Assembly (NCBI RefSeq): GCF_019049255.1
Contig: NZ_JAGMUJ010000161.1
Coordinates: 310,001-374,000, forward strand
Direction: 5' to 3'
Length of the DNA stretch: 64,000 nucleotides
Source: Streptomyces sp. AC558_RSS880
GTDB taxonomy: Bacteria > Actinomycetota > Actinomycetes > Streptomycetales > Streptomycetaceae
The notes under the pieces are model-generated. The model was not told where the DNA came from, ran no database searches, and worked only from the letters and a program-made list of their open reading frames with translations. Position 1 is the first letter of the stretch. Every line of letters begins with the position of its first letter. A program made the translations under genes and the position numbers. Positions 32,971 through 41,955 of the stretch are shown one piece after another.

Positions 32971-33768
32971 TCAACTCCCCGCTGACGCGGGGGCCGTGGG
33001 CACGCTGACGTCGAAGTGCCGCGCACCGGGCTCCGCTTTCATCAGTGCGGTGAGAGTACGGCTCTTCTCGGCGCCCTTCTCACTGCTTCCCCAGTCGACC
33101 GTACGGCCGTCCGTCAGTTCCAGCGAGATGTCGTCGTAGGAACGGACCTTGACGCTGCGGGTGGCGTGCGCCACGGAGGCCGGAATCGCACCGGCCACCC
33201 GCACCGCCTCCCGGGTCAGCCGGTCCTCGCCGAAGCGGCGCAGGCTCGCCGCCGCGGAACCGGTCCGGGAGACGGCCAGTTCCAGCGCGGGCACGCCTTC
33301 GGTCGCCTTGGAAACCGTGGCGAACCGGACACCCTCATCGTCCACTTCGATGAACTTCCCGCCTTTGTGGACGAGAAGAACAGCGGTGCGTTCCGTCACT
33401 TTCAGGGTGATTTCGTCCGGCCAGGAACGAACCGCTTCGACGGTGTCAATTCGGGGCAACGCGGAGGAAAGTCGCGCCTCGATCGCGCCGGTGTCGACGG
33501 AGACCAGCTGTTCCCCGAGGGGGACGTCGGCGGCCTCGCGCACCCGCTCGGGAGTCAGGACACGGGTGCCCGACACCGATACGCGCTCCACGCGCACCAG
33601 GTCCGACCCGTACAGCAGCCAGAACGCCCCGCTGCCGAAGAACACCAGGGCAACCGCCGATGCGATGATCCGACGAACCTGCCGCCGTCCGAACCGCCGG
33701 GCACGCGGCGGCGGGCCGGACGACTCCCGCTTGCGTTCACCACGCTCGGCGGTGGTCGATCCGGCCAT
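32971..33768 (-). CDS. ftsQ: Cell division protein FtsQ
   Basis: The 265-residue bitopic protein has a basic cytoplasmic N-terminus (about 1-33), one span (about 34-54, IIASAVALVFFGSGAFWLL) and an external POTRA domain (VRVERVSVSGTRVLTPERV, about 58-125). The FtsQ/DivIB beta domain completes it. It links the divisome proteins FtsL and FtsB-like partners to septal synthesis. It starts 25 bp after murG, with no murC or ddl between, which differs from E. coli. The length is typical for actinobacteria. Confidence 0.95.
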   Translation of the reverse strand: MAGSTTAERGERKRESSGPPPRARRFGRRQVRRIIASAVALVFFGSGAFWLLYGSDLVRVERVSVSGTRVLTPERVREAADVPLGEQLVSVDTGAIEARLSSALPRIDTVEAVRSWPDEITLKVTERTAVLLVHKGGKFIEVDDEGVRFATVSKATEGVPALELAVSRTGSAAASLRRFGEDRLTREAVRVAGAIPASVAHATRSVKVRSYDDISLELTDGRTVDWGSSEKGAEKSRTLTALMKAEPGARHFDVSVPTAPASAGS

Positions 33769-33793
33769 GTCGCCTGCCTTCCGTCATACGCCT

Positions 33794-34888
33794 CTAGCGG
33801 TGCGCACGGGCGGCGATCGCCTCGTACACCATGCCGACGAGCAGGTCGTCGGCGTCCCTGCGGCCGAACTCGGCGGCGGCGCGGGACATCTCGTACAGCC
33901 GGTGCGGGTCGGCGAGCACGGGCAGGACGTTCTGCTGCACCCACTCGGGCGTCAGCTCCGCGTCGTCGACCAGCAGTCCGCCGCCGGCCTTGACCACCGG
34001 CTGGGCGTTGAGCCGCTGCTCGCCGTTGCCGATGGGCAGCGGTACGTAGGCGGCCGGGAGCCCGACGGCGGAGAGTTCGGCGACGGTCATCGCGCCCGCG
34101 CGGCAGAGCATCATGTCGGCCGCGGCGTACGCGAGGTCCATCCGATCCAGGTAACTTACCGGGATGTAGGGGGGCATTCCCGGCATCTGGTGTACCTGCG
34201 GCAGTTCGTTCTTCGGGCCGACCGCGTGCAGGATCTGGATCCCGGCCTGCTGGAGCCACGGAGCGACCTGCTGGACGACCTCGTTGAGCCGGCGGGCGCC
34301 CTGCGAGCCGCCGGAGACCAGCAGCGTGGGCAGATTGGGGTCGAGGCCGAACGCGGCGCGGGCCTCGGGGCGTACGGCGGCCCGGTCGAGGGTGGAGATG
34401 GAGCGGCGCAACGGGATGCCGATGTAGCGGGAGTTGCGCAGCTTGCTGTCGGGCGTGGAGACGGCGACCTGGGCGGCGTACCGGGAGCCGATCTTGTTGG
34501 CCAGTCCGGGCCGGGCGTTGGCCTCGTGGATCACGATCGGCACGCCGAGCCGCTTGGCCGCGAGGTAGCCGGGCAGGGCGACGTAGCCGCCGAAGCCGAC
34601 CACGGCGTCCGCCTTGGTGCGTTCCAGGACCTGCTCGGCCGCCTTGATGGTGCCGCGCAGCCGGCCCGGAACGGTGATCAGCTCGGGGGTGGGCTTGCGC
34701 GGCAGCGGTACGGCGGGAATCAGCGCCAGCTCGTACCCGCGCTCGGGTACGAGACGGGTCTCCAGGCCACGCTCCGTGCCCAGGGCCGTGATGCCCACGG
34801 TCGGATCCTGCCTGCGCAGGGCGTCCGCGAGGGCGAGCGCGGGCTCGATGTGGCCCGCGGTTCCTCCGCCGGCGAGTACGACATGCAC
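33794..34888 (-). CDS. murG: MurG, UDP-GlcNAc:lipid I N-acetylglucosaminyltransferase
   Basis: The 364-residue GT-B glycosyltransferase adds GlcNAc to lipid I to make lipid II at the inner membrane face. The glycine-rich motif GGGTAGHI lies at residues 8-15, the second G-loop reads VGFGGYVALPG, IVIHEANARPGLANK is the HE(Q/A)N motif, and LVSGGSQGARRLNE is the UDP-GlcNAc-binding C-domain loop. AGAMTVAEL is the conserved donor-site segment. The ATG start is clear. It lies 6 bp after ftsW on the same strand. Confidence 0.97.
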   Translation of the reverse strand: MHVVLAGGGTAGHIEPALALADALRRQDPTVGITALGTERGLETRLVPERGYELALIPAVPLPRKPTPELITVPGRLRGTIKAAEQVLERTKADAVVGFGGYVALPGYLAAKRLGVPIVIHEANARPGLANKIGSRYAAQVAVSTPDSKLRNSRYIGIPLRRSISTLDRAAVRPEARAAFGLDPNLPTLLVSGGSQGARRLNEVVQQVAPWLQQAGIQILHAVGPKNELPQVHQMPGMPPYIPVSYLDRMDLAYAAADMMLCRAGAMTVAELSAVGLPAAYVPLPIGNGEQRLNAQPVVKAGGGLLVDDAELTPEWVQQNVLPVLADPHRLYEMSRAAAEFGRRDADDLLVGMVYEAIAARAHR

Positions 34889-34894
34889 CGAAAT

Positions 34895-36247
34895 TCACCG
34901 CTCTCCGGACGAACGCGCCACCGGGGCGCGCCGTCGCATCGTGTTCCATCTCCGGGGCCGCTGTGAACCCCCGCCCCGCTTTCTACCAAAGCGGGGTTGC
35001 CGCATGGCAAGCGCCATCCGTGCAGCGGGGTCCTCACGCGCGAAGGCGATCAGCAGCCCGATGGCGAACATGGTCGGCAGCAGGGCGGATCCTCCGTAGG
35101 AGAACAGCGGGAGCGGGACTCCGGCGATCGGCAGCAGACCGAGCACCGCACCGATGTTGATCACGGCCTGGGCCGTGATCCAGGTGGTCACGCCTCCCGC
35201 GGCATACCTGACGAAGGGGTCCTCCGTGCGTCCGGCCACGCGGATACCCGCATAGCCTAGAGCCGCGAACAGGGCGAGTACCGACAGCGTCCCCGCCAGG
35301 CCCAGTTCCTCACCGGTGACGGCGAAGATGAAGTCCGTGTGCGCTTCGGGGAGTTGGCCCCATTTCTCCACGCTCGCACCGAGTCCGGAACCGAAGATCC
35401 CACCGGAGGCGAGGGCATAGATCCCGTGCACGGCCTGCCAGCAGTCGACCGGTCCCGTCCGGGGCTCGGTGGCGCCGAGGCAGGTGAGCCGGGCCATGCG
35501 GTTGGGGCTGGTGCGGATGAGGATCGCGCCGAGCAGTGCGGCGATCGACAGCACGCCGACGAACAGCCGGGTCGGCGCCCCCGCCAGCCACAACAGGCCG
35601 AAGAGGACCGCTGTCAGGATGATCGCCGTACCCATGTCACCGCCGAGCATGATCAGCCCGAGCAGCATGAAGGCGGCCGGAACGAGCGGCACCAGCATGT
35701 GCTTCCACTGGGACAGCAGCCGCTTGTCCTGCTTGCGGGCGAGCAGATCGGCGCCCCACAGCACCAGTGCGAGCTTGCCGAACTCGCTGGGCTGGAGCTG
35801 GAAGGAGCCGCCGAGGGCGATCCAGTTCTGGTTGCCGTTGACCGCGACCCCCACCCCCGGCACCTGCACCAGGGCCATCAGGACGACGGCGCCCGCGAGG
35901 ATCGGGTAGGCCAGGGCGCGGTGCAGCTTCACCGGCATCCGGGAGGCCACCAGCAGCAGTACGCCGCCGATCACGGCGGCCAGCAGCTGCTTGCGGAAGA
36001 AGTACGAGCCCGGCAGCGACATCTGCAGCGCCGTGATCTGAGAGGCCGAGTAGACCATCACCAGGCCCAGCACGGTGATCAGCAGACTGCCGCCGAGGAT
36101 CAGGTAGTACGCGGTCAGCGGCCGGTCCCAGGCCCTGCGCGCCCGGGTGATCAGGGTGCGCAGGGGGTTCTCGCGCGGGGGCCCGGGCACGACGGGTCCG
36201 CGTGCCGCCCGCTGCACGGGCGGGCGGCCGGTACGGCTACCGGTCAT
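34895..36247 (-). CDS. ftsW: FtsW, SEDS-family peptidoglycan polymerase
   Basis: The 450-residue protein has about 10 membrane spans after a hydrophilic N-terminus of about 45 residues. SEDS features include GNQNWIALGGSFQLQPSEFGKLA, read here in two parts, HTDFIFAVTGEELGLAG with the catalytic-site region, and GVPLPLFSYGGSALL near the end. It polymerises lipid II together with FtsI at the septum. I chose ATG 36247 (MTGSRTGRPPVQR) over the longer frame to 36361, which overlaps the intergenic region and adds no conserved residues. The C-terminal basic tail ends at 34895, 6 bp before murG. Confidence 0.95.
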   Translation of the reverse strand: MTGSRTGRPPVQRAARGPVVPGPPRENPLRTLITRARRAWDRPLTAYYLILGGSLLITVLGLVMVYSASQITALQMSLPGSYFFRKQLLAAVIGGVLLLVASRMPVKLHRALAYPILAGAVVLMALVQVPGVGVAVNGNQNWIALGGSFQLQPSEFGKLALVLWGADLLARKQDKRLLSQWKHMLVPLVPAAFMLLGLIMLGGDMGTAIILTAVLFGLLWLAGAPTRLFVGVLSIAALLGAILIRTSPNRMARLTCLGATEPRTGPVDCWQAVHGIYALASGGIFGSGLGASVEKWGQLPEAHTDFIFAVTGEELGLAGTLSVLALFAALGYAGIRVAGRTEDPFVRYAAGGVTTWITAQAVINIGAVLGLLPIAGVPLPLFSYGGSALLPTMFAIGLLIAFAREDPAARMALAMRQPRFGRKRGGGSQRPRRWNTMRRRAPVARSSGER

Positions 36248-36320
36248 CCGGGCCTCCGCTGTACGCCGTCGACGGTCCCACGCGTCCCTCCCGAGGTCGC
36301 CCGGCGCCAGGCGGCCGGGA

Positions 36321-37739
36321 TCAGGCGCCGAGCTCGCGCACCGCCTGTGCGAACGCGTCACCGCGCTTGTTGTAGTTGGTGAACATGTCCATCGAGGCGC
36401 AGGCCGGGGCCAGCAGCACCGTGTCGCCGGGCCGGGCGAGCCGCCGCGCCTCCTGGACGGCCTGGAGCATCGCCCCAGTGTCGGTCCGGTCGAGGTCGAC
36501 GACGGGTACTTCCGGGGCGTGTCGCGCGAGGGCTTCGCGGATCAGGGCACGGTCCCGGCCGATCAGCACGGCACCGCGCAGCCGCTTCGCCGCACCGGCG
36601 ACCAACTCGTCGAAGGTGGCGCCCTTGGCGAGCCCGCCGGCGATCCACACGATCGACTCGTAGGCCGCCAACGAGGCTTGCGCGGCGTGCGTGTTGGTCG
36701 CCTTGGAATCGTCGACGTACGCGACCCCGTCCACGTCGGCGACGTGCGCGATGCGGTGGGCGTCCGGGGTGAAGGCCCGCAGGCCGTCCCGTACGGCGCC
36801 GGCGGGCACCCCGTAGGCCCGTGCGAGGGCCGCGGCGGCCAGGGCGTTGGCGATGTTGTGCGGGGCGGGCGGGTTGACGTCGGAGACCTCGGCGAGCTCC
36901 TGGGCGTTCTTCTGCCGGTTCTCGACGAAGGCGCGGTCGACCAGGATGCCCTCCACGACGCCGAGTTGGGAGGGGCCCGGGGTGCCCAGGGTGAAACCGA
37001 CGGCGCGGCAGCCCTCTTCGACGTCGGCCTCGCGGACCAGGTCCTCGGTGGCCTTGTCGGCCATGTTGTAGACGCAGGCGACGCGGTTGCCCTCGTAGAT
37101 GCGGCCCTTGTCCCTGGCGTACGCCTCCATGGAGCCGTGCCAGTCGAGGTGGTCCGGGGCGAGGTTGAGCACGGCCGCCGAGTGGGCGCGCAGGGAGGGC
37201 GCCCAGTGGAGCTGGTAGCTGGACAGCTCCACGGCGAGCACGTCGTACTCCTCCTCGCCGAGCACGGCGTCGAGGAGGGAGACGCCGATGTTGCCGACGG
37301 CGGCGGTGCGCAGGCCCGCCGCCCTCAGGATGGAGGCGAGCATCTGGACGGTCGTGGTCTTGCCGTTGGTGCCGGTGACCGCGAGCCAGGGAGCCGCGCC
37401 GGGCTTCCTGAGCCGCCAGGCGAGTTCGACGTCGCCCCACACCGGCACCCCGGCCTCGTCCGCCGCCGCGAACAGCGGCTTGTCCGGCTTCCAGCCGGGG
37501 GCCGTGACGATCAGCTCGGTGCCCTCCGGCAGGGTCGCCCCGTCGCCGAGGCGCACGGTGATGCCGAGCGCCTCCAGTTCGGCGGCCTGCTCGCGGGCGC
37601 GCGGGTCGTCCCCGTCGTTGACGACGGTGACCTTCGCGCCGAGCCCGTGCAGCACCTTGGCCGCCGGGACGCCGGAGACGCCGAGTCCGGCGACGGTGAC
37701 GTTCTTCCCCTGCCAGTCGGTCACTTGTCCGCTGCCCAT
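36321..37739 (-). CDS. murD: MurD, UDP-MurNAc-L-Ala:D-glutamate ligase
   Basis: The 472-residue Mur ligase adds D-Glu to UDP-MurNAc-L-Ala. The N-terminal Rossmann-like domain contains VTVAGLGVSGVPAAK, the ATP-binding loop is VTGTNGKTTT, LAVELSSYQL and NLAPDHLDWHGS are central-domain motifs, and AYVDDSKATNTHA is the C-terminal hallmark of MurD. Two starts are possible: ATG 37739 (19-bp overlap with mraY) and GTG 37724 (GTGA overlap with the mraY stop). Neither has a strong Shine-Dalgarno. An open extension to 38057 is a mraY shadow. Confidence 0.95.
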   Translation of the reverse strand: MGSGQVTDWQGKNVTVAGLGVSGVPAAKVLHGLGAKVTVVNDGDDPRAREQAAELEALGITVRLGDGATLPEGTELIVTAPGWKPDKPLFAAADEAGVPVWGDVELAWRLRKPGAAPWLAVTGTNGKTTTVQMLASILRAAGLRTAAVGNIGVSLLDAVLGEEEYDVLAVELSSYQLHWAPSLRAHSAAVLNLAPDHLDWHGSMEAYARDKGRIYEGNRVACVYNMADKATEDLVREADVEEGCRAVGFTLGTPGPSQLGVVEGILVDRAFVENRQKNAQELAEVSDVNPPAPHNIANALAAAALARAYGVPAGAVRDGLRAFTPDAHRIAHVADVDGVAYVDDSKATNTHAAQASLAAYESIVWIAGGLAKGATFDELVAGAAKRLRGAVLIGRDRALIREALARHAPEVPVVDLDRTDTGAMLQAVQEARRLARPGDTVLLAPACASMDMFTNYNKRGDAFAQAVRELGA

Positions 37740-38794
37740 CCCGCGTAGAAGAGGCCCAGTCCGACGATCACACAGATGCCCTGGATGATCCAGAAGCGGA
37801 CCACCACGAGGACTTCGGACCAGCCCTTGAGTTCGAAGTGATGCTGGAGTGGCGCCATCCGGAAGACCCGCTTCCCGGTGAGCTTGAACGAGCCGACCTG
37901 GATGACCACCGACATGGTGATGAGGACGAACAGACCGCCCAGGATGGCCAGCAGCAGCTCGGTGCGGGAGCAGATCGCGAGACCCGCGAGCACACCGCCG
38001 AGCGCCAGCGAACCGGTGTCGCCCATGAAGATCTTGGCCGGCGAGGTGTTCCACCACAGGAAGCCCAGGCAGGAACCCATCAGCGCGGAGGCGACGACCG
38101 CGAGGTCCAGCGGGTCGCGCACCTCGTAGCAGGCGCCCGGGTTGGTCAGCGTCTCGCCGTTGGCGCAGGACTCCTGGAACTGCCAGACGCCGATGAAGGT
38201 GTAGGCGCCGAAGACGAGCACGGAGGCGCCGGTGGCGAGGCCGTCCAGACCGTCGGTCAGGTTCACGCCGTTCGACATCGCGAGGATCATGAACAGCGCC
38301 CAGACGACGAACAGCACCGGGCCGATGGTCCAGCCGAAGTCCGTGATGAACGACAGCTTCGTGGAGGCCGGGGTCTGCCCGCGGGAGTCCGCGAACTGCA
38401 GGGACAGCACCGCGAAGGCGATGCCGACGATCAGCTGGCCGGCCATCTTCGCCTTGGCCCGCAGACCCAGCGAGCGCCGCTTGACGATCTTGATGTAGTC
38501 GTCCAGGAAGCCGACCAGACCCATGCCGACCATCAGGCCCAGCACCAGCACGCCCGAGTACCTCGGCGACTCGCCGCTGATCACCTTGCTGAGGAAGTAC
38601 GCGGCGACCGTCGCCAGGATGAAGGCGATACCGCCCATGGTCGGCGTACCGCGCTTGCTGGCGTGCTCGCGCGGGCCGTCGTCACGGATGTACTGCCCGT
38701 AGCCCTTGCGCGCGAGCAGTTTGATCAGCAGCGGGGTGCCGATCAGCGTCAGGAAGAGACCAATGACTCCTGCGAACAGGATCTGATTCATCAT
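37721..38794 (-). CDS. mraY: MraY, phospho-MurNAc-pentapeptide translocase
   Basis: The 357-residue integral membrane enzyme transfers phospho-MurNAc-pentapeptide to undecaprenyl phosphate to form lipid I. Ten spans are predicted. The Asp-rich motif is in NLTDGLDGLATG, FMGDTGSLALGG is the metal/nucleotide motif, and MAPLQHHFELKGWSE is the conserved histidine loop. The N-terminal part contains GTPTMGGIAF. The ATG overlaps the murF TGA by 4 bp (38791-38794), so translation is coupled. The size matches the family. Confidence 0.97.
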   Translation of the reverse strand: MMNQILFAGVIGLFLTLIGTPLLIKLLARKGYGQYIRDDGPREHASKRGTPTMGGIAFILATVAAYFLSKVISGESPRYSGVLVLGLMVGMGLVGFLDDYIKIVKRRSLGLRAKAKMAGQLIVGIAFAVLSLQFADSRGQTPASTKLSFITDFGWTIGPVLFVVWALFMILAMSNGVNLTDGLDGLATGASVLVFGAYTFIGVWQFQESCANGETLTNPGACYEVRDPLDLAVVASALMGSCLGFLWWNTSPAKIFMGDTGSLALGGVLAGLAICSRTELLLAILGGLFVLITMSVVIQVGSFKLTGKRVFRMAPLQHHFELKGWSEVLVVVRFWIIQGICVIVGLGLFYAGWAADK

Positions 38795-40206
38795 CGGGCT
38801 GCGACCTCACCCTCGGCACCGGTCTCGAGCAGCGCCTGCGCCACGCTCTCGAGCCCGACCGAACGGGACGCCTTCACGAGAACGACGTCTCCCGGGCGCA
38901 ACTCGCTGCGCAACAGGTCGACCGCCGCCTGTGCGTCGGACACGTGCACCGACTCCTCACCCCACGAACCCTCGTTATATGCGCCCAGTTGCAGCCAGGC
39001 GGCTTCCCTGCCCCCGACCGCGACGAGCTTGCTGACGTTGAGCCGGACGGCAAGCCGTCCGACCGCGTCGTGCTCGGCGAGCGCCTCGTCCCCGAGCTCG
39101 GCCATCTTGCCGAGCACCGCCCACGTACGGCGTCCCTTGCCCATGGCCGCCAGCGCACGCAGCGCGGCCTTCATGGACTCGGGGTTCGCGTTGTAGGCGT
39201 CGTTGACGACCGTCACGCCGTCCGGGCGCTCGGTGACCTCCATCCGCCAGCGGGAGAGGGAGCCCGCTTCGGAGAGCGCGGTGGCGATCTCGTCTGCGGA
39301 CATGCCCAACTCGTGGGCGACGGCGGCCGCGGCGAGCGCGTTCGACACGTGATGCTCACCGTACAGGCGCATGGTCACATCGGATGCACCGGAGGGTGTG
39401 TGAAGCCTGAAGGAAGGCTGTCCGCTGTCCGTGAGTCGCACGTTCTCGGCCCGAACGTCCGCTTCGTCGGACTCTCCGAAAAGGATCACCTTCGCCTTCG
39501 TACGGGACGCCATGGCCCGTACGAGGGGGTCGTCCGCGTTGAGGACCGCGGCGCCGCCCTCCTCGGCCGGGGGCAGGGCCTCCACCAACTCGCCCTTGGC
39601 CTGGGCGATCTGCTCCCGGCCGCCGAACTCGCCGATGTGGGCGGAGCCGACGTTCAGGACGAGTCCGACCTTCGGGGGCGTCAGTCCGGTGAGGTACCGG
39701 ATGTGGCCGATTCCGCGCGCTCCCATCTCCAGCACGAGGAACTTCGTCTCCTCGGTGGCGGTGAGCGCGGTGAGCGGCAGCCCGATCTCGTTGTTGAGCG
39801 AGCCGGGGGTGAAGACGGTCGGCGCCTTGCGCCGCAGCACCTGGGCGATGAGGTCCTTGGTGCTGGTCTTGCCGGCCGAGCCGGTGAGCGCGACGAGGGT
39901 GGTGCCCAGCCGGCCGACGACGTGCCGGGCGAGGGCACCGAGGGCCGCCTGGACGTCCGCCACGACGATCGCGGGGACCCCGACGGGCCGGGAGGCGAGC
40001 ACGGCGGCCGCGCCCGCCTCGACGACCTGGGCCGCGAAGTCGTGGCCGTCCACGCGCTCGCCGGCGAAGGCGACGAACAGGCTGCCCGGACCCGCCTCCC
40101 GCGAGTCCCGGACGACCGGTCCGGTGACCTGGACGGACGGGTCCGGTATGTCGTGCGTCTGCCCGCCGACGACTTCTGCGATCTCGGCGAGGGAGAGGGC
40201 GATCAC
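38791..40206 (-). CDS. murF: MurF, UDP-MurNAc-tripeptide:D-Ala-D-Ala ligase
   Basis: The 471-residue Mur ligase adds D-Ala-D-Ala. The N-terminal domain has DSREAGPGSLFVAFAGERVDGHDF, here in two stretches, the ATP loop is LTGSAGKTSTKDL, LEMGARGIGHI and NVGSAHIGEFG are central motifs, and VVNDAYNANPESMKAAL is the MurF C-terminal signature. GTG 40206 is selected: AGGGA lies 9 nt upstream and it sits 4 bp after the murE stop. The frame continues open to 40395 inside murE but without family similarity. Confidence 0.95.
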   Translation of the reverse strand: MIALSLAEIAEVVGGQTHDIPDPSVQVTGPVVRDSREAGPGSLFVAFAGERVDGHDFAAQVVEAGAAAVLASRPVGVPAIVVADVQAALGALARHVVGRLGTTLVALTGSAGKTSTKDLIAQVLRRKAPTVFTPGSLNNEIGLPLTALTATEETKFLVLEMGARGIGHIRYLTGLTPPKVGLVLNVGSAHIGEFGGREQIAQAKGELVEALPPAEEGGAAVLNADDPLVRAMASRTKAKVILFGESDEADVRAENVRLTDSGQPSFRLHTPSGASDVTMRLYGEHHVSNALAAAAVAHELGMSADEIATALSEAGSLSRWRMEVTERPDGVTVVNDAYNANPESMKAALRALAAMGKGRRTWAVLGKMAELGDEALAEHDAVGRLAVRLNVSKLVAVGGREAAWLQLGAYNEGSWGEESVHVSDAQAAVDLLRSELRPGDVVLVKASRSVGLESVAQALLETGAEGEVAAR

Positions 40207-40210
40207 AAGT

Positions 40211-41920
40211 TCATCCCTGGGTTTTCTTGATGGCTTCCCGGAGCACCTGGCGGTCGTCGAAGGGACGCACCACCCCGGCGATGTCCTGCCCCTGCTCGTG
40301 GCCCTTGCCGGCGACCAGCACCGTGTCACCGGGCCGCGCCCGGGCGACGGCGGCGGCGATCGCGGCGGCCCGGTCCTCGAAGACCTGCACCTCACCGCGC
40401 TCGTGGGCGGGCACGGAGGCCGCGCCCCGGAGCATGGCGGCGAGGATCGCGAGGGGGTCCTCGGAGCGGGGGTTGTCGGAGGTCAGTACGGCGGTGTCGG
40501 CGAGCCGCGCGACGGCGGCGCCCATGGGCTCCCGCTTGGTCTTGTCGCGGTCGCCGCCGCAGCCGAGCACGACGTGCACCCGGCCCTCGGTGACCTTGCG
40601 CAGGGCGCGCAGCACCGATTCCACGGCGTCGGTCTTGTGGGCGTAGTCCACCACCGCGAGGTACGGCTGTCCGGCGTCCACGCGCTCCAGCCGGCCCGGC
40701 ACGCCCGGTACGGCGGCGACGCCGTCGGCGGCGGTCTGCGGGTCGAGTCCGGCGGCGGCGAGCGCGACGATCGCGGCGAGGGTGTTGGCCACGTTGAACG
40801 GGCCCGGCAGCGGCGACCGGGCGGCGATCCGCTCGCCCTCGGGGCCGATCACGGTGAACGTCGAGTCCAGGGGGCCGACCTCGACGCCCTCGGCGCGCCA
40901 GTCGGCGTCCGGGTGGCCCTCGGCGGAGTAGGTGACGACCGGGACGCCGGCCTCCTTGGCGAGCCGGCGGCCGTACTCGTCGTCGACGTTGACCACGCCG
41001 AGCCTGCTGCGCTGCGGTGTGAACAGCTGTGCCTTGGCCCGGAAGTAGTCCTCCATGTCGGAGTGGAACTCCATGTGCTCCGGGCTGAGGTTGGTGAAGA
41101 CGGCGATGTCGAAGACGCAGCCGTCGACCCGGCCGAGGACCAGGGCGTGGCTGGAGACCTCCATGGCGACCGCGTCGGTGCCGCGCTCGCGCATGACGGC
41201 GAACAGGGCCTGGAGGTCGGTGGCCTCGGGGGTGGTGCGCTCGGACTTGATGCGCTCGTCGCCGATGCGCATCTCGACCGTGCCGATGAGCCCCGTGCTG
41301 TGGGTGGTTTTCAGGCCACCCTCGACCAGGTAGGCGGTGGTGGTCTTGCCCGAAGTGCCGGTGATGCCGATCTGGAGCAGATCGCGGCCCGGGTGGCCGT
41401 AGACGGTGGCCGCCAGCTCGCCCATCCGCGCGCGCGGGTCGTCGACCACCAGCGCCGGCAGTCCGGCCGCGGCGACGCGCTCGGCGCCGGACGGGTCGGT
41501 CAGCACGGCGACCGCGCCGAGGCCGGCGGCCTGGGTGACGAAGTCGGCGCCGTGGGCGCGGGCGCCCGGGAGGGCGGCGTACAGGTCGCCGGGGCGGACG
41601 GCGCGCGAGTCATGGGTGATGCCCGTGACCTCCGCGGCCCGCTCCGGCGTGGGGGCACCCAGCTGACCGGCGAGTTCCGCGAGGGGTGTGGCGGAGACCT
41701 GAACCGGACGGGGCGGTCCCGGATATGTCACGGGGTGGCCCTTCTGGGCGGTTTGGGACTGATCAGCGTGTGGCACGGCGGTGAGCGTACCGGGCGTACC
41801 GGCCGGGGGGCCAAAGAGGGGCCCGCGCGCAGCGCGGTCCGACGAGGGCGACGGTGGGTGACGGGTGGGCGAAGGGCGGGAGGCGTTCCGGTTCCCGGGG
41901 TCGGGGGTGTTCGTCGTCAC
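40211..41920 (-). CDS. murE: MurE, UDP-MurNAc-L-Ala-D-Glu:meso/LL-diaminopimelate ligase
   Basis: The Mur ligase adds diaminopimelate to the stem peptide. THDSRAVRPGDLYAALPG, the ATP loop ITGTSGKTTTAYLVEGGL, the substrate segment SERTTPEATDLQ, MEVSSHAL, and SDNPRSEDP define it; DNPR is the motif associated with diaminopimelate recognition. The start is uncertain. GTG 41920 has a purine-rich AGGAA and lies 35 bp after ftsI, giving 569 residues with a Pro/Ser-rich extension of about 63. GTG 41776 (522 aa) and GTG 41731 (506 aa, VTYPGPPRPVQ) match the usual length but have weak Shine-Dalgarno sites. Confidence 0.93.
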   Translation of the reverse strand: MTTNTPDPGNRNASRPSPTRHPPSPSSDRAARGPLFGPPAGTPGTLTAVPHADQSQTAQKGHPVTYPGPPRPVQVSATPLAELAGQLGAPTPERAAEVTGITHDSRAVRPGDLYAALPGARAHGADFVTQAAGLGAVAVLTDPSGAERVAAAGLPALVVDDPRARMGELAATVYGHPGRDLLQIGITGTSGKTTTAYLVEGGLKTTHSTGLIGTVEMRIGDERIKSERTTPEATDLQALFAVMRERGTDAVAMEVSSHALVLGRVDGCVFDIAVFTNLSPEHMEFHSDMEDYFRAKAQLFTPQRSRLGVVNVDDEYGRRLAKEAGVPVVTYSAEGHPDADWRAEGVEVGPLDSTFTVIGPEGERIAARSPLPGPFNVANTLAAIVALAAAGLDPQTAADGVAAVPGVPGRLERVDAGQPYLAVVDYAHKTDAVESVLRALRKVTEGRVHVVLGCGGDRDKTKREPMGAAVARLADTAVLTSDNPRSEDPLAILAAMLRGAASVPAHERGEVQVFEDRAAAIAAAVARARPGDTVLVAGKGHEQGQDIAGVVRPFDDRQVLREAIKKTQG

Positions 41921-41955
41921 GGGGTGGTTCCTGGTGGCTCGGTGCTCGGTACGGG

